A stretch of 64,000 nt of DNA, from NCBI GenBank assembly GCA_963978905.1, contig OZ022259.1:25580068-25644067 (forward strand). The letters are read 5' to 3'. This stretch comes from Trichostrongylus colubriformis (lineage: Eukaryota > Nematoda > Chromadorea > Rhabditida > Trichostrongylidae). Of the stretch, positions 1 through 12,887 are shown piece after piece. Each line of letters opens with the position of its first letter. Position 1 is the stretch's first letter. A model generated the notes under the pieces. The model did not search any database. It saw only the letters and a program-made list of their open reading frames with translations, and was not told the DNA's origin. The position numbers and the translations under genes were made by a program.

Positions 1-3000
1 CAATCACGGATATTCCATCGTGCGGTGCTTAAACTCCGCAGAACTTCCTGTGGTAATTCATCAAAGGGTACTTTACGCTAGAGAGTTTGCCTATAATTCA
101 GGGGAGCGCTGAACACATAACGACGGCTATCACACGCAATTATCTCCCTCCAGGCTCATGTGCCACGCTCCAACACGGCTCAGCCCACTCTCGCACACAC
201 TTTACTTTCACCTGGTATCGCCCTAAATTTTGCTGCATTCTCTTTGATCTTCATTGTTTGAGAATGATGGTGGCGTTTCTGTAGCTAGCAATACTTAGCA
301 AAGCAAATAAAAGGAATCCCCAACGGAAATTTCATGACACTAACTCATCTTAAAACCTTATACCAGAAACAGTACCCGAACAGAAACACGAAAAAAACCG
401 GGAATTCTCCTTTTTTCTAGAGCAGAAATCGAAAAACTAGAAGAAGAAGAGCAACTCATTTGATTTCCCGCCATAACATTTGAACAGCCGACAGCGGCCA
501 CAGCGCAGTACAAATTTCGCGCTGATTTTCGCGCGCAGTGCTGATTTGCTAATCACTCTGCGTGACCACGTGACTGTCACCTCTATGCTCCTTAGATGTC
601 TAGCGCCCGAACCCACTCGGACGCCCCACCCCGTCGTCCGTCATCTCGGGGAGCCCTTTTTCAGTTGGATTCTTGCATATCGTGTAACCATGCTTCCCCC
701 TTTTCAATTCTTAGCCCCACTAGATTCTCTATCTCTCACCTAAATCTTGCCCTCCTTGATCCTGGTCGTTTCTCTTTCCTGGCGTGGTACCAATAACTAA
801 GTGTCGAGGATCGAGGATTTTTGCCAGTGCTCACAGCCCCACAGAAGGAGGTGATACGAGATGCTTATTGAACTTTTCATCTCCACGACCCCCTTCTCCG
901 GTTTCTCACCGTGCACCTACCCTGGATTGAAATGGGATAGCGTGGTATAGGGCGTCCACACTAGTTGTGCACTTATTTCGGTGATGTCACATATCTTTTA
1001 TGATTATTGTCGTGTTTCGTTCATAGCTGCTTATGACACGCTTCTCCCTACCTCTTGCGGAGCCTTGCTGTTACAATTTATGTCTGCATTATGACAAATA
1101 TCCAAAATCGCGGACGCGCCGAAATCCACGAATCGCAGGTACTCGATACGCTTATTTTCTCAGCCGATACGTATTTCATCCATAACGAGGATGATATCTT
1201 GTCTATTTCAATAGAAGCTCAGACTTTTTCGAATTACGCCATTTCGAAAACGTTTTTCACTGGCAGTGCGGACCAGATCGTATACACTCATTGGGTTTGA
1301 CACTCTTCCATCAGCTCTGCTTGTCGCACGTGCTACTTCAGATCTCGTCTTCAAATGCTATAAGAGCCATTATGCTTTTCTGGAAAGGCTCCGCACGAAA
1401 GTCATGTCGGTTGAATCAGATAAGCGCCGTGAATTGCTCTGCCAATATGCCTTATAGAGAAGTATACACAAGATGTTCACTGACAAATTTGTATTGAGCC
1501 CGCTGCTGCTACGTGCCTTGTATATGGGTTATGGGCTATGTAGGAAATACGGAATCACGAGAAATCTCCAAGTAAATTCGCTACAAAAAATTATTAGTAT
1601 TCGCGCTGCGATAGGCCTTTTATCAGTTCGCGCCATGCCTTCCATTCCGTCAAAAAAAAGCGGTAGTTTTGAGAAGACTCATGCACTGACTTGAACCGGC
1701 CAACCGATTCATGGGTCAGTGATGCACTCCTTCTGGCAAGTCCCTGACACCAACTGAAGGGATGGGAGGCTTCGCCTGGGCGAGTTGCGACCTTGAATTT
1801 ATTCCATGGATTCTTTTCTTTTTCCATTTCCTTTTTTCATGGATTTGGATTCATTCTTATCGTACTAGCATAATTACTTCTCCGGAAAGGGTGGAATTCC
1901 AAGTTCGCCCTTCAATAAGGGTATATTTATCGATCTCAGACCCGTGCTTACTGGACCATGGTGGATGTCCTTTTCATATCGAACGCTGCTGCTGCTCAGC
2001 TGCAGGTCATGCAAGGACAATCAGGACGTCAACGACGCTGGCATACTTTCAATTCTCACATTTCATTCTTGTGGCGGCACGAAAACGCTTGAAACGCACA
2101 TTTTTTGGCTCTTTCCACCCATTTCCGGAGTAGTACTTGAACTTATAAGCATCTAGAGCTTTTCAGTACCTTCCCACCGATTATGAAAGGCTGAGGATGC
2201 GAATTACTCTTTGGAACTCTCGATACTCAATTGATACACTTTTCTAATAACCCATCGTGGCTGAACCTTTCCTTCTATATTCCTCCGTCATCTAAACACC
2301 AAATACTATCCATGTTGAATTTATTGAACTCACGAATTTACATGACAAAGATCGCGGGAATGTTTCTTGAAGTTTGTTCTTTTGAGCCATTTTCAAATTT
2401 TTTCTTGAGTTTTTAATTTGTCTTTAACACTTCTTCACGGTATTCTACGGATAATATTATAGTAGTTTCCCTGTATTGCCTTAGACCTCCCCATAACCTA
2501 TTTATAACCCCAGGTGGGACCCATGAAAGCCACTTCGAACCCTTCGGTAGCTTAATTTCTAGGAACCCATCAACTTAGTCGTTGTTTCTCGATCCCCTAA
2601 CGATCACTGCTCGGCACTATTGGCTCCTGATTCACTCCGCGATTCATCATTAACCTCTCATTCACTCGACCAGCTATTTATAGTCGCTGCCTGGCTTTTT
2701 CTTTTAGATATCAGATTTCGTGACTGCTTTCCCGCTTTTCTCAGAAATTCCCAATCATTCGCTTTTTATGAGCTTTAAAGAAATTGAAGGCTATTTTCGT
2801 GGTACTCTTTAGCCAGCAATTCCAGCCCAAATGAGATGTTCTTGCTGTACGACATTTTCGGTTCTCAGAATTCATATCATGATATAAAGTAACTTTTTTT
2901 AAAATTTCCTCCGTCACATGAAAATGGATATTAAGCGGCCATATAAAGCATGTACACGCCTTTTTTCGCTTTTATTGTTGTGGTTGAAATTCGACGAAAA

Positions 3001-3145
3001 AATTGACGAATTCGAATTCGACGAAAACCGTGATCAATGCTGATCGATTCCTGGGGCGCATGCCACACAAATGCCTCTATTCAATGCTGCAAAGCTCTGA
3101 CATTCTTGAGGAATAATTGGGCGTTACAAGGGGAATGGGTATAGT
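1..3145. other. No recognisable gene
   Basis: I read both strands and found only short open frames without recognisable domains or paired splice sites that would join them. The stretch is AT-rich with pyrimidine-rich tracts typical of nematode intergenic or intronic DNA. Distal regulatory DNA or an unrecognised exon could be present. Confidence 0.5.
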
Positions 3146-3182
3146 AAACAAACAAACAAACAAACAAACAAACAAACAAACA
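3146..3182. repeat. (AAAC)n microsatellite
   Basis: About nine uninterrupted AAAC units form a simple tetranucleotide repeat roughly 600 bp upstream of the tau-like gene. Read on the minus strand it gives a run of Val-Cys-Leu-Phe codons, so the open frame crossing it is an artefact of the repeat. Confidence 0.95.
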
Positions 3183-3771
3183 CTACGTAGGTGCGTGCAA
3201 TCCAATTCCCCAAAAACTATCCATTTGCCCTCGTTATTTTCCCAATAAGTTAGCGTGTCACGTGGTATGCACGGTCGCTGCACATCACAGATTCATATGG
3301 CGATACTTCAGCGATAGAGCGTGGCGGAAAACATGAACGTTAGCGAAATCAGCGTTTCTCGAGCCCAAGGCCATTTTACTTCATTTTTCGTCACTGCTTT
3401 TCATTTTATACCTCTACTTTCACATTCAGTAATAAATCAAATAGCCCCTGGCGGTACCTTTTGTAGGAAGCAATTACGGCCCAAATGAAATGTTCCAGCC
3501 GTATGATATTCAGCCGTATATGGGCTAGTTCTCCTTACAATTTGCACCCAGGGGCCTGGTGCATCTCATTTTGCACAATAACTTGAGTTTCGTTCAATAA
3601 CAGAGGATCAAACATTTACGGTATTTTCCATCTTTATCTATTTTTTGAAACTCTTAGGCGCGGTTGCAATATCATCAGAACTCTTGTTGACTCCAATAAA
3701 TTAGAGAATAAATAATCAATCGAGCCCACCACAGTACTACTAGTTAGAAATTCAATAGTTACAGTTCGGCT

Positions 3772-6700
3772 ATGCCAAAGCCAACGGCAACTGTTCGGTC
3801 GCTTAGACCACCGGCTCCTCGACCAGTGACCAAATGTTCGTCCAAGGAACAACTAAACAAGAAGCAGCCCGGATCACGAACACAATCTCAACCCCGACCG
3901 CCAAATATGGAAAGTAAGTATTTTCGTTTAAAATTCCCCATTCAAAGAATTACAAAAGAAATTCGAGAACGAATGTATTCTAGCCGACTTTAGCGTCATT
4001 GATCGACCTGGCTGTTTTAAATTTTTTTAGATCTGTTTTATTTGGTGTATATTAAGATTGAGTCATTACACAGTCATCAAGTAGACAATTAATAAACCCA
4101 TTGACGACCGCTTGATACGGTGTCGTGTTACACGCCTGTAACTTATATTTCAAGCTTCTTTTCAAACTTTTGTTTGATCTTTTTTTATTATGTATACTTT
4201 GAACATAAATGATTTTACAAGGAACATGATCCAAGGAAATACCTTTTTAATTCTTGAACTATTGAGCTTTCAAGAAGGGATAAGTAACGATCACTTAGCA
4301 AATTTTGTGCTCATTTTGAAAACAATCAAAACAAATATAGTGTCTGCATCTGCTACAACGGGCAGGAACTCCTCTCTCATGAGATGCAACGTATATGCGT
4401 CCCTGAATTAACATTTCTTTATAACAGCTAACGCATCATCTGCGATCATTCGCCTTACCCTCGCATAACTCTTCGATCTGTGAGCGGTAGTACTCATATA
4501 GGTTCCATAGCAATGTAGTAATGATTCTACAGGCTCGAATTTGTAACCATTCAGTTTTATTTTGGTCATCTTAGTTTTACAGTAGAGAATCCAGGCGATC
4601 ACCGCAACCTGTGCCAAGAGATAAAAGAAAAGCCTGATGTACCACTTGGTGTTCTTTCTCACAAACGGCACGTAAGACGCCATTTGGTCGCTCAAATCCA
4701 CTTTCTAGTAGCATTCGATCGATATCTTGATTTAGTTCACTTTCATAATCGAGGGCATCCATTGTTAGAAAGAAGATAATACAAATGTGGTCCATATAGT
4801 ATTATCATAAATATAGGTGGGAACCCAATTACAAAGCAAAAAGGTGAAAATGAAGCTTCTCAAAAAGGTGTTCCTGTGGGACAGTGTGACAGACGTCGTG
4901 TCACACGCGGAGCGTGGGTAAATCCCACACGGTTCCACGCGTAAGGCAAGTGTAAATGCTACGATCAATGGCTTGAGGCTGTACATGCTTTTCAAAATGT
5001 CAAATTCTTGAGAAAAGGATACCTATAATAAAATAAATTTATAACTTGCATTCAGGAAGAGCTCATGTGTAGTTCAATACAGCAGTATTATAATGAGCAC
5101 ACAAGGAGGAATTAAATGTCTCAGTACAAAATATATATATTGACCCACTACGTTGCAGTGAAAACAGTCAGCCAGCCGACCACGCCAAAAGTCTACAGAA
5201 AGGTCGTTGCCGTTTCGAGGTCAGTTACTATTACTAATTATAATTATTATTTTGTGATTAATAATCGAATCAGGGTATTTCTTATTCATTAGGTTGATTC
5301 ATAATAAATCGGACAAATGGTAGTGATGATTTCTAGAGATCATAACTCAGCAACGAGTTGACGAAAATGGACGCGCGAGGTACCTTTGGAATGAGTATGA
5401 AAAGCTCTTCAAAGCACCGCAAAATAATCACTCCAAAGTAGTTTCATTCCGCCACCATGCCGCACGATAGCCGTACAGAGACCACATACGCAACGTCATA
5501 CTATTTATATCGCTATCTGGCAAGGAACCCGCGGATATCGGAAGACGTCCGCAAGAAGTTCACAAGGAGCATGCCCCGCCAGAAGTACTGTGTACTTGTG
5601 GCATTCGAAGTTTGCGTCAGGAGACTATTCCATCGAAGACGAAGACGGCATTTGGTGGAGCGTACACGGCGTAGAGTACTGGGAGCTGCTCGATGAAGGT
5701 ACCACAGTATCCGCCGACGTCTACGTTCGTCAATTACGAGAACTGAAGGCAAATGTCCAAAGTTCGCTACGGCGGCGGTCGCATGTCTACTTCCAGCACG
5801 ACAACGCGAGATCGCACATTGCAAGATCGACTAAGGCCGAGCTGCTGTCGTACAGCTGGACCGTGCTTCCACCGTACTCCCCACACCTGGCCCTTCAGAT
5901 TTCCACCTTTTCTCCCACAGCCAACGCCTTCTGGACGGCCAAGACTTCAAAACTCGCGACGAGGTCAAGTCGGCACTTGGCAACTTCTTCGAGCTCCAGC
6001 CTCCGGCCTTCTGGAGCAAGGGCATCCATGATCTGCCTGACCCGTGGGTGGCAGAAGGTCATCGATAAAGATGGAGCATATTTCAAGTGAATCCCAGTTG
6101 TCGTTAAAAAGTTGTACGACAATGATTAAAATTTGTCAATTTGTCCGATTTATTATGAATCAACCTAATATTTAATAACTATAGCTCTATAGACAACTTC
6201 TATAGAAGTTTTTCACTTCTTATGGTTCGGGCAACCTTTAATTACCACCGAATCAGCAGGGTACCATGGAGCGGGTTACGGCGTGCAATCTATTTCGCTA
6301 CAGCTCTCATCCGGGTTGTTTCTACGGGGTATCTGATGTTCTGGTTCACACCAGATGCGTTTCCAACCCGCCTTCTCCCTCCCTCCCTCCCCTCCCCCTC
6401 CCTCTCAGAAAATTTCATTATGCATCCCTGAAACATCGAGAGATGTGTGCATATTCACGAAGAGAGGGCAGGTTTTGGGAGCGAGTTTTAAGGATTACGG
6501 AGCCCAGGTCTACCATATCTGACTAATTTTTATAGACCGAGAGAAAACATCGGTACCATGTATTTTCGAAAATGGCCAATCTCCCGTATTTTTCATGATA
6601 AGGGTGAAAATTTCAGCAAGATCGGTTCCTTTACGGATCACAAGCCATCTGGCGGTAATGTGCAGATCTTTTCTGAGACCCGAACATACAAGGTTCAACC

Positions 6701-9700
6701 GAAAGTTGGATCTCTCAACAACGTTACGCATACGCCAGGTATTCTGCTGTTGCTGCTGCTTCGCTGTTCCGAAGCTCTCCACCAACCAATAAACATTTTT
6801 TGCACAGGTGGAGGAAATGTGAGGATTCCCACCATGAAATTGGATTTCAAAGAAAAAGCAAAGCCGAAAATCGATGCCAAATCAGAATACGTGCCACCAG
6901 TACCTGAAAAAAAGGTAAAGACATCGGATACTTACATCCTTCGCGAAATTAGTGGGTCATTCCATAAGTAGTGTCGCTTTTTTTGAACGAGTTTTTTTCC
7001 TTAGAAATCACAAGTTCAATTAGCAGTTCATATACCATTCGCAAGAGATTTTTCTGCTCTACATAACGACATGTTTGATTTTTTTGATCGTCATAAAGCA
7101 GCCGGTCTTCAGACTGGAGAAGTGTTTGGTCTAATCGACAATAATTGACCAAACCGACAATTTATCAACACCCTATCTTTCAGTCCGGAAAAATCAATTA
7201 CCATAAAGTCTAATCGATAAGTCCGCCCGCACGCGGTGTCACGCGCGGCATAGGCGACGGCAGTCTTCAAAGAGCCACAGACGAAGAGAGAGTTCATATT
7301 GTATTGTATATTGTATTTGTTAATATAAAAGCGAGTAGCAAGTAAAGTTGAGGTCGTGCGAAAGGAGAACACGGAAATTTCACAGTGGGCACAGGAAAGT
7401 GAACGAATGAGAGGGGAATCGTTGTTCGACGGGGTGTTTCAATGCAGCGATAGTTTTGGCGATGAAATGGCGGTTGAGTAAATACTTTTCCTTATTCCTG
7501 ATATAATAATGGTGAACAAAGCCTCGAAGCTATGCGTCTTTCACCGTATTTTTTCCCTGCTAACCGCGCTTCTGTTTGCCGCGTCGAGTTCTTGCACCTG
7601 ATGTAAGCCCTCCTTCTAGTCATCGAGCTCTTTGAAATGCCAGGACAAGTTATGATCAGCAGTATACGGGAGGAATAATAAAATTTTTGTAAGATTCCAT
7701 CGATAAATCCACGTAGAGTGGGGCTGCGGAGAGGTATCTGTTTTAGTTTGCGATGCTATGAATGTTTGCGACGATGAAATGGATATTGCGTAGAAAATTT
7801 GAGATGAATGATCATTGTTACACGGGTTAAAGACAGCATTAGGTGTAAGGCGATAATGGAGAAATCCGTACAAGAAGTCACTCACATGGTAGTCCTGGGC
7901 CTAAGAAGGCTATCTGTGGCGAAATCCCGGTGAAAAAGCGCCCCTCCAAGCTGTAGAAACCCTGCAAAACGCCGCAACCATGCAGCGGTTCCGCCTCTTA
8001 GACACAGCGGTCCCGCCTCCCTTTGACGTAATTCCCGATTGTCTGGGGTGGGAGCGGTCAAGAAGATGCGGCAGGATCGAAGGTTTCGCGGCGCGCTTTC
8101 GCAGTTTTAGCTTGAAACTCACTCCAAAAAGTAGATGCTGTCGTATATCCAAACATTCTCTTGTGTTTACTTGGCAACATGCCAATGGAAACCTAGATCA
8201 GACTACCCTCCCCCCTTGACGGACAGGTCGTCCGCGTCGAGAATCAACGGTGGAAAGGGGGTCCTATTTCTCGGGTATTTGGCCATTTCCATCCGTTGTT
8301 TCTTCACTCTCCTGTTACTAGGCATCTCGACTTTCATATGCACTACTTCTTTTACTTTCCGTCCGACTTTCCCCTAATGATGCCTTTAAGCTAAGATTTT
8401 GATACGTGGTATTTTTAGATATTAGAAATGAAGTTGAATAAACAGTTTCTACAATCTTGTCTTTTTTAATAATGAAGGGTGCATCGCGATCCTGTGTTCT
8501 TTGAAGACTGTGCCTGCGTTCGCCGCTGCCGCGAGCGACACCGCGTGCGGGCGGACTTATCTATCAGACTCTAGGGTAGTCATGTGTTTCGTACTTAAAG
8601 GGATCGTCCACGGAAAATGAGTTTTTGTGTTACCCATATGTTTATGTTGCATTTGCCTAATGTTGGCCTCATGCAAAATTTCACGTGAAAAATTTGAATC
8701 TGGCTGAGATACAGCACCACAAAGTGCGGTCCAGGTGGGCGGGGCCTTCGTGTAAAAGCCTCGTCCCGTCGTCCGCCGTGGAAGGAGACGCATTGTAGGA
8801 ACAGAGGGTTACGTAAACAGTCCCACTCTCCGTTCCCAATGGCGGCGGACGACGGGACGAGGCTTTTACACGGAGGCCCCGCCCACCTGGACCGCACTTT
8901 GTGGTGCTGTATCTCAGCCAGATTCACATTTTTTCACGTGAAATTTTGCATGAGGCCAACATTAGGCAAATACAACATAAATATAGGGTAACGCAAAAAC
9001 TCATTTTCAGTGGACGATTCCTTTAACCCCGACCTCCTCTAAACTTCCATCGATTGGTTGTCTGAAAAGCCCTCACTCTTCTCCAAATTTGATTTTTCGC
9101 CAGAGCTCGCTAATTTTTGCCAAGTTCTCCAAATCAAGACAGGAAAATTTTCTCGACTAATGTTTGAAGAGTGGTGAAACGTCACTGACCGGATTCCTTG
9201 AATATCCGATGAGAAATTAAATTATGAAATAATGTCATATGGGCCCCTGTCACATAGTTTTGCAATCCAATCTTGATCGCAACCAGATCAAAACTGAAGC
9301 ATATTTTTGATAAAAGCAAAAAAAATTCTTCCGAACCTTTTATAAAGCAATGCTTAACAAGGAATTCGCAAAGGAAAATTTCATTTTGAGTAAATAGAGA
9401 GCTTTTTGAAAAAGGAATCTAGAAAAAGAACGACGTGAGTACTCGATCAAATAATTATGCGAATTTGAAGATGAGGTCGAGGCTAAGTATGGGACCCATG
9501 ATTGGCTGGTTTCGCTAAAGTGAAATATAGTGTTTTAACAGTTGCCGGTTTGGTCAATATTTGTCATCTGGAACCAACCCTTCGCTAACCCGAAAACCAG
9601 CCTTATTCCAATATGTCCAAAAAATTGAACAACCTGTTCTGTAGGGCAGAGAAATCCTCTTTAACCGTATATAACATGCCGCACAAACTTGTAAGTTTAT

Positions 9701-10443
9701 CAGAAGAATTTCTATTCGAAGAAAACGACATATTATGGAGTGTTCTAATACACACGTATTTCACAAGTCCGTAATTTTGCGTCCTGAGAGTGCTCTTCAA
9801 AAATCTGCCACAAAAATCAAATTTGCAAGAGAAAAGACGTAATCAAAGCGAAACTCGTTTTCCAAATGAACCCCTATGTAGTACATACTTGAATAATCTT
9901 TTTAGAAAATATGATTCACAAAATAATAGTTGGTAATAATTACTGCACTTAATAATATAACTAGTAGTGGTAAGTGTTGTTCAAAAGTTAAATATGGTAG
10001 AATAGTATGCAGAAAAGGGCAACAAGTCATGTTGTGCAAGTTATGTGACACGTCCGCGCGCGCAGTCCGTGCAGTTGGAATTTTTACAATCATCGATTTT
10101 TTCAGGTGATATCCCAAAAATTGGTATGGAATGCCCAATCAAAAGTCGGTTCACTTGACAATGTCAAACACAAACCTGCTGGCGGTAATGTACAGGTATG
10201 CTGATAACTTATTAACCAATCATTATAAGTAGTGTAATCCCTGACCAAACCCTGGTTAGGGTTATGTGACTTCAAAAATTGCCATCACAGCTTTCTTTTG
10301 TCTTTGTGTGTAAATGCCAGCACAACACAAGCTTTTCCGCTGTTCGCGTTTAGATTCTCGACCAAAAACTGAAGTGGCATGGTGAAAGCAAAGTCGGTTC
10401 CATGGATAATATTAAACACAAACCTGGCGGTGGAAATGTGCAG
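3772..10443 (+). CDS. ptl-1: Tau/MAP2/MAP4-family microtubule-binding protein (PTL-1-like), six exons
   Basis: Exons I can support: 3772-3913, 5159-5219, 6617-6738, 6808-6914, 10106-10195 and 10354-10443. All introns are GT-AG and phases agree (1, 2, 1, 0, 0), giving 204 codons. The product has a basic, proline-rich N-terminus followed by four tubulin-binding repeats: SKIGSFTDHKPSGGNVQI, PKVGSLNNVTHTPGGGNVRI, SKVGSLDNVKHKPAGGNVQ and SKVGSMDNIKHKPGGGNVQ. Repeats of the K(I/V)GS..N..H.PGGGN(V)(Q/R)I type bind and stabilise microtubules in tau, MAP2, MAP4 and C. elegans PTL-1, which acts in neurons. The last two exons are each exactly 90 nt and encode one repeat apiece. An in-frame TAG lies just upstream of the 3772 ATG, and an acceptor-like tacag ends 9 nt before it, which fits trans-splicing. 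The 3' end is uncertain: after 10443 the frame reads on to TAG at 10534-10536, or a weak GTCATT donor leads to an unseen exon starting with Ile, as exon 6 does. Confidence 0.9.
4408..4762 (-). pseudogene. Internally deleted piggyBac-type transposase relic
   Basis: On the minus strand a GTG-started frame (4701 down to 4408) reads VDLSDQMASY and then VRKNTKWYIRLFFYLLAQ. This resembles the C-terminal core of piggyBac transposases, where an invariant Asp lies in a G.D..DQ context followed by K..KWW..LFF. An overlapping frame just upstream (from 4762) begins MDALDYESELNQDIDRML and looks like an acidic transposase N-terminus. The two frames meet near 4690-4701, so the middle of the protein, including the first catalytic aspartates, is absent. 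It lies in the first intron of the tau-like gene, antisense to it. I did not find convincing terminal repeats or TTAA duplications. Confidence 0.65.
5292..6165 (+). mobile_element. Mariner-type transposon with internally deleted transposase
   Basis: Terminal inverted repeats of about 27 bp begin GGTTGATTCATAATAAATCG and end with its complement, flanked by TA on both sides (5290-5291 and 6166-6167), the mariner target duplication. Inside, on the plus strand, a degenerate transposase is split over frames. An N-terminal fragment contains the WHSKFASGDYSIEDEDG helix-turn-helix region. It is followed directly by WSVHGVEYWELLDEGTTVSA and, later, the catalytic FQHDNARSHIA. The expected third catalytic Asp in PPYSPDLAP is His (PPYSPHLAL). 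About 100-130 residues between the DNA-binding domain and the first catalytic strand are missing, and the element is 874 bp against roughly 1.3 kb for complete mariners. It lies in the second intron of the tau-like gene and must be mobilised in trans, if at all. Confidence 0.9.
7196..8577. mobile_element. Non-autonomous element with long inverted ends (hosts a nested element)
   Basis: The segment around 7199-7285 is repeated in inverted orientation at about 8500-8577. Both share ATAAGTCCGCCCGCACGCGG at the outer part and CAGTCTTCAAAGA further in. This gives inverted ends of roughly 70-85 bp around a 1.38-kb body. No transposase is visible. A second, separately recognisable element (7827-8389) lies within it, so this one is older. 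It occupies intron 4 of the tau-like gene. Confidence 0.65.
7827..8389 (+). mobile_element. TTAAAG-ended MITE, family A, copy 1
   Basis: This 563-bp element starts TTAAAGACAGCATTAGG and ends CCTAATGATGCCTTTAA, giving terminal inverted repeats of about 18 bp. The body matches two other copies in the window (29533-30042 inverted, and 30040-33656 split by a retrotransposon). It also matches a half copy near 62805-63060. There is no coding capacity beyond short shadow frames. It is inserted inside the larger inverted-repeat element of the same intron. Confidence 0.85.
8595..9026. mobile_element. 432-bp near-perfect palindromic (foldback) element, family F
   Basis: Two arms of about 190-200 bp are inverted copies of each other around a centre near 8807-8810. 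The outer end is TTAAAGGGATCGTCCAC and the other end GTGGACGATTCCTTTAA. Shared internal landmarks are CATGCAAAATTTCACGTGAA, TGGCTGAGATACAGCACCAC and a GTCGTCCGCC/GGCGGACGAC pair. A related copy is at 44855-45288 and a diverged one near 12108-12560. There is no coding capacity. It lies in intron 4 of the tau-like gene, so the nascent transcript could form a very long hairpin. Confidence 0.9.
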
Positions 10444-12107
10444 GTCATTCGCCATTTTTCAGCAAGGAACACTTTGGCCACGAAGTGCACAAATCAAGCA
10501 TTTGCACAATCGATTTATACTGCTCTAAACATCTAGAGCGCTAGAGAACGTTTCACAATTTTTTTCCCCGAAAAAAAAAACCGAGAATGCGGGAGTATCG
10601 GAGAATAGGGCGGATTATAGGCAAAGGCGAAAGTGGGACTTTCTGTGGACATGGCACGTTCGACCCCGTTTATACTCAGCAGGCATGGCGTAGCTGCTTT
10701 GACAGGTAATAGCTGGAATCTGGGACAAATAAACTGTACATTTACATTTAATGAAAGTGATCGAGATGACGTGAATGCTAAGAATCTGTGGTCTTGTAAT
10801 TATGATCACCGATCGCCGAGGGATGTACGATAGGACACTCAAGTTGGGTTAGGTCACACGAGAAGGAATCGTTCGTGCCCTTCAGCGCGCGGTCAATCCA
10901 CAACGAGACAAGTAAGGCACTCGCATATGGTGAGAATTCACGCAGCATGGTGACCCGATCCGAGTGTCCCGTCACCCGTCAATGAGCTTTGTAGCACTGA
11001 ATCGATAGGTGGTGGCGCGCAAAAATTGAAATTTCGGCGGGAATCAAGATGACGATTTACTCAGGATTTACACTGCCACTCAGATAGGCAGCAAATCCTT
11101 TGCAATGCCGCACTCGGACCTAAGCTTATATGTACATCATGGGGTAAACCTTACCAGGAAGTACAATGTTCCCATGGCCTAATCACGGTGACGCTCGTGT
11201 TCCCGGGGAACACTGTGTGATTCAAAAAAGTCTTGAATTTCCCACCGTGGACGAGTTTCTCGCTCAAAGGGGACGAGTTTTTATGAGCCTTACAAAAGTA
11301 TAAATCGATTGTCAGTGCTTGTCAACGACCACATCCAGCTTTTGAAATGGCAAGCACTTAATGTTATGGCTCTAGTATCCACTTTGCACTACATTTAGAT
11401 ATTCGACGAACGGATACAGTATGTTTCATCGACAAACTACAAATCGAATAGCAGCTCGATGAATAACGTGAACAATCGATCACGTACAACTTCACGTACG
11501 CATATCGATCTTCTCGATTTATGACGCAAATCACATCATCCCCCGTACACGTCTCATCGTCGTGTGATCTCCTCCTCTACATATACATATTATGATGCTA
11601 TAAACGTTTTCTGGTACGCTTTTATGTGCTCTCGTGTTTTCTTCTTTTTGCTTTCGTGACCTCTTTGCTCAACCGCGATCGATAAACCGATAATTAGTCA
11701 AACTCACAAACTTTTCATCTTTCACATGAGAACAATTTATCCTTCTTTACATTATGGTCGTCCAAGCTTTATACCAAATTATTTTCTATGCTTTAATTTT
11801 TATTATATTTTATATTTTTACCTCCTAAATCTCATAATTTGGTACTCGTTCGAAACTTTCAAAATGAAAAAGAGAGTATAGTAGACCGTATAATTTTTTG
11901 CGTAGCACCGTTGCAAAGACCACAATAATACAAAGAACGAGTCGAAATAAATACTCACAGAATAAAAAGGTCAGGTTTTCCTTCAGCACGAATGCTTTCG
12001 GAATACCAAATTTATCCGAAAAGTGAACTAGCTTTCATCACTCTCCTCATTATTCAATATCCATCCTGAAAACAAGCAAAATGTTATCGCATTTTATCGA
12101 TTGGTAG
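10444..12107. other. Downstream region of the tau-like gene, no confident gene
   Basis: The stretch has an AATAAA-like signal near 10727 and a short segment (about 10733-10765) resembling part of 44290-44330, so it is partly repeat-derived. I searched for a further tau-type repeat exon and found none. The terminal part of the tau-like transcript may lie here. Confidence 0.4.
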
Positions 12108-12560
12108 ATTAAAAGGAATCATGCACAGAAATTTCACAATCCTTTTCCCCTCAAAATTTGCGTATTAGGTAGAGCAGGTTCACAAAAACAGCAATCTCCT
12201 TTGTTTTTACCAGGAACTCGAAATTTTGCAAAAATGCTCAAGTCCGTTTGAATTCCTGCCCACGAACTTCTCAACAGTACCTTCTCGGTGGCAAGGTACC
12301 AGCCCAAAGCTTGGTTATCGATTTCGTTTTGCACCTCAGCGCAGAGTTTGCGCGCGGATCTGTTTTGCGTTTCAGAGCGAGTCACCGATTTTGTGACGGC
12401 TCTCGCTTTCCTACTGGTCGAGGGCCCGCCCACGATACTGTGTGGGCAAAAACTGAGAAGATCATGGGAAGATGTATCTCTGCCAAATTTCAGTTTTTTC
12501 GGGTAAAATTTAGAGTTGGGCCACGGGTAGTGTACGATCACAACATAAGTGCATGAGGGA
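12108..12560. mobile_element. Diverged family F palindromic element
   Basis: The left end, TTAAAAGGAATCATGCAC, matches the complement of the family F right end (TTAAAGGAATCGTGCACGAA in the copy at 44855-45288). Internal GC-rich motifs and the overall length of about 450 bp also agree. The arms have drifted, so the right boundary is approximate. Confidence 0.5.
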
Positions 12561-12887
12561 GGGCAAATCCGATCTTTTCAAATAAGTAGCGGAATATGGG
12601 TCATTAAAGCTTATTCTAAGAGACTCAAAAACAACAAAACCATTATAAAATCTACATTAAAACCCATGTTCAAATTTTCCCCATGAATTTTTTTTATAAA
12701 ATTTTCCTTATAAATAAGCTGCCGATGCCTAGCATATTTCTTAATCCAAAACAAGCTACTTTTATGAAGAATCCTATTTTTGGAGCCAGTCAGTAAGATT
12801 TCTTCATACTGACTTTGGTCCCTCGCTCTATTCACTGCCACACTTCACTCTCATACTGGGCAATTGACCCAGTTGCCTCTCGTGATA

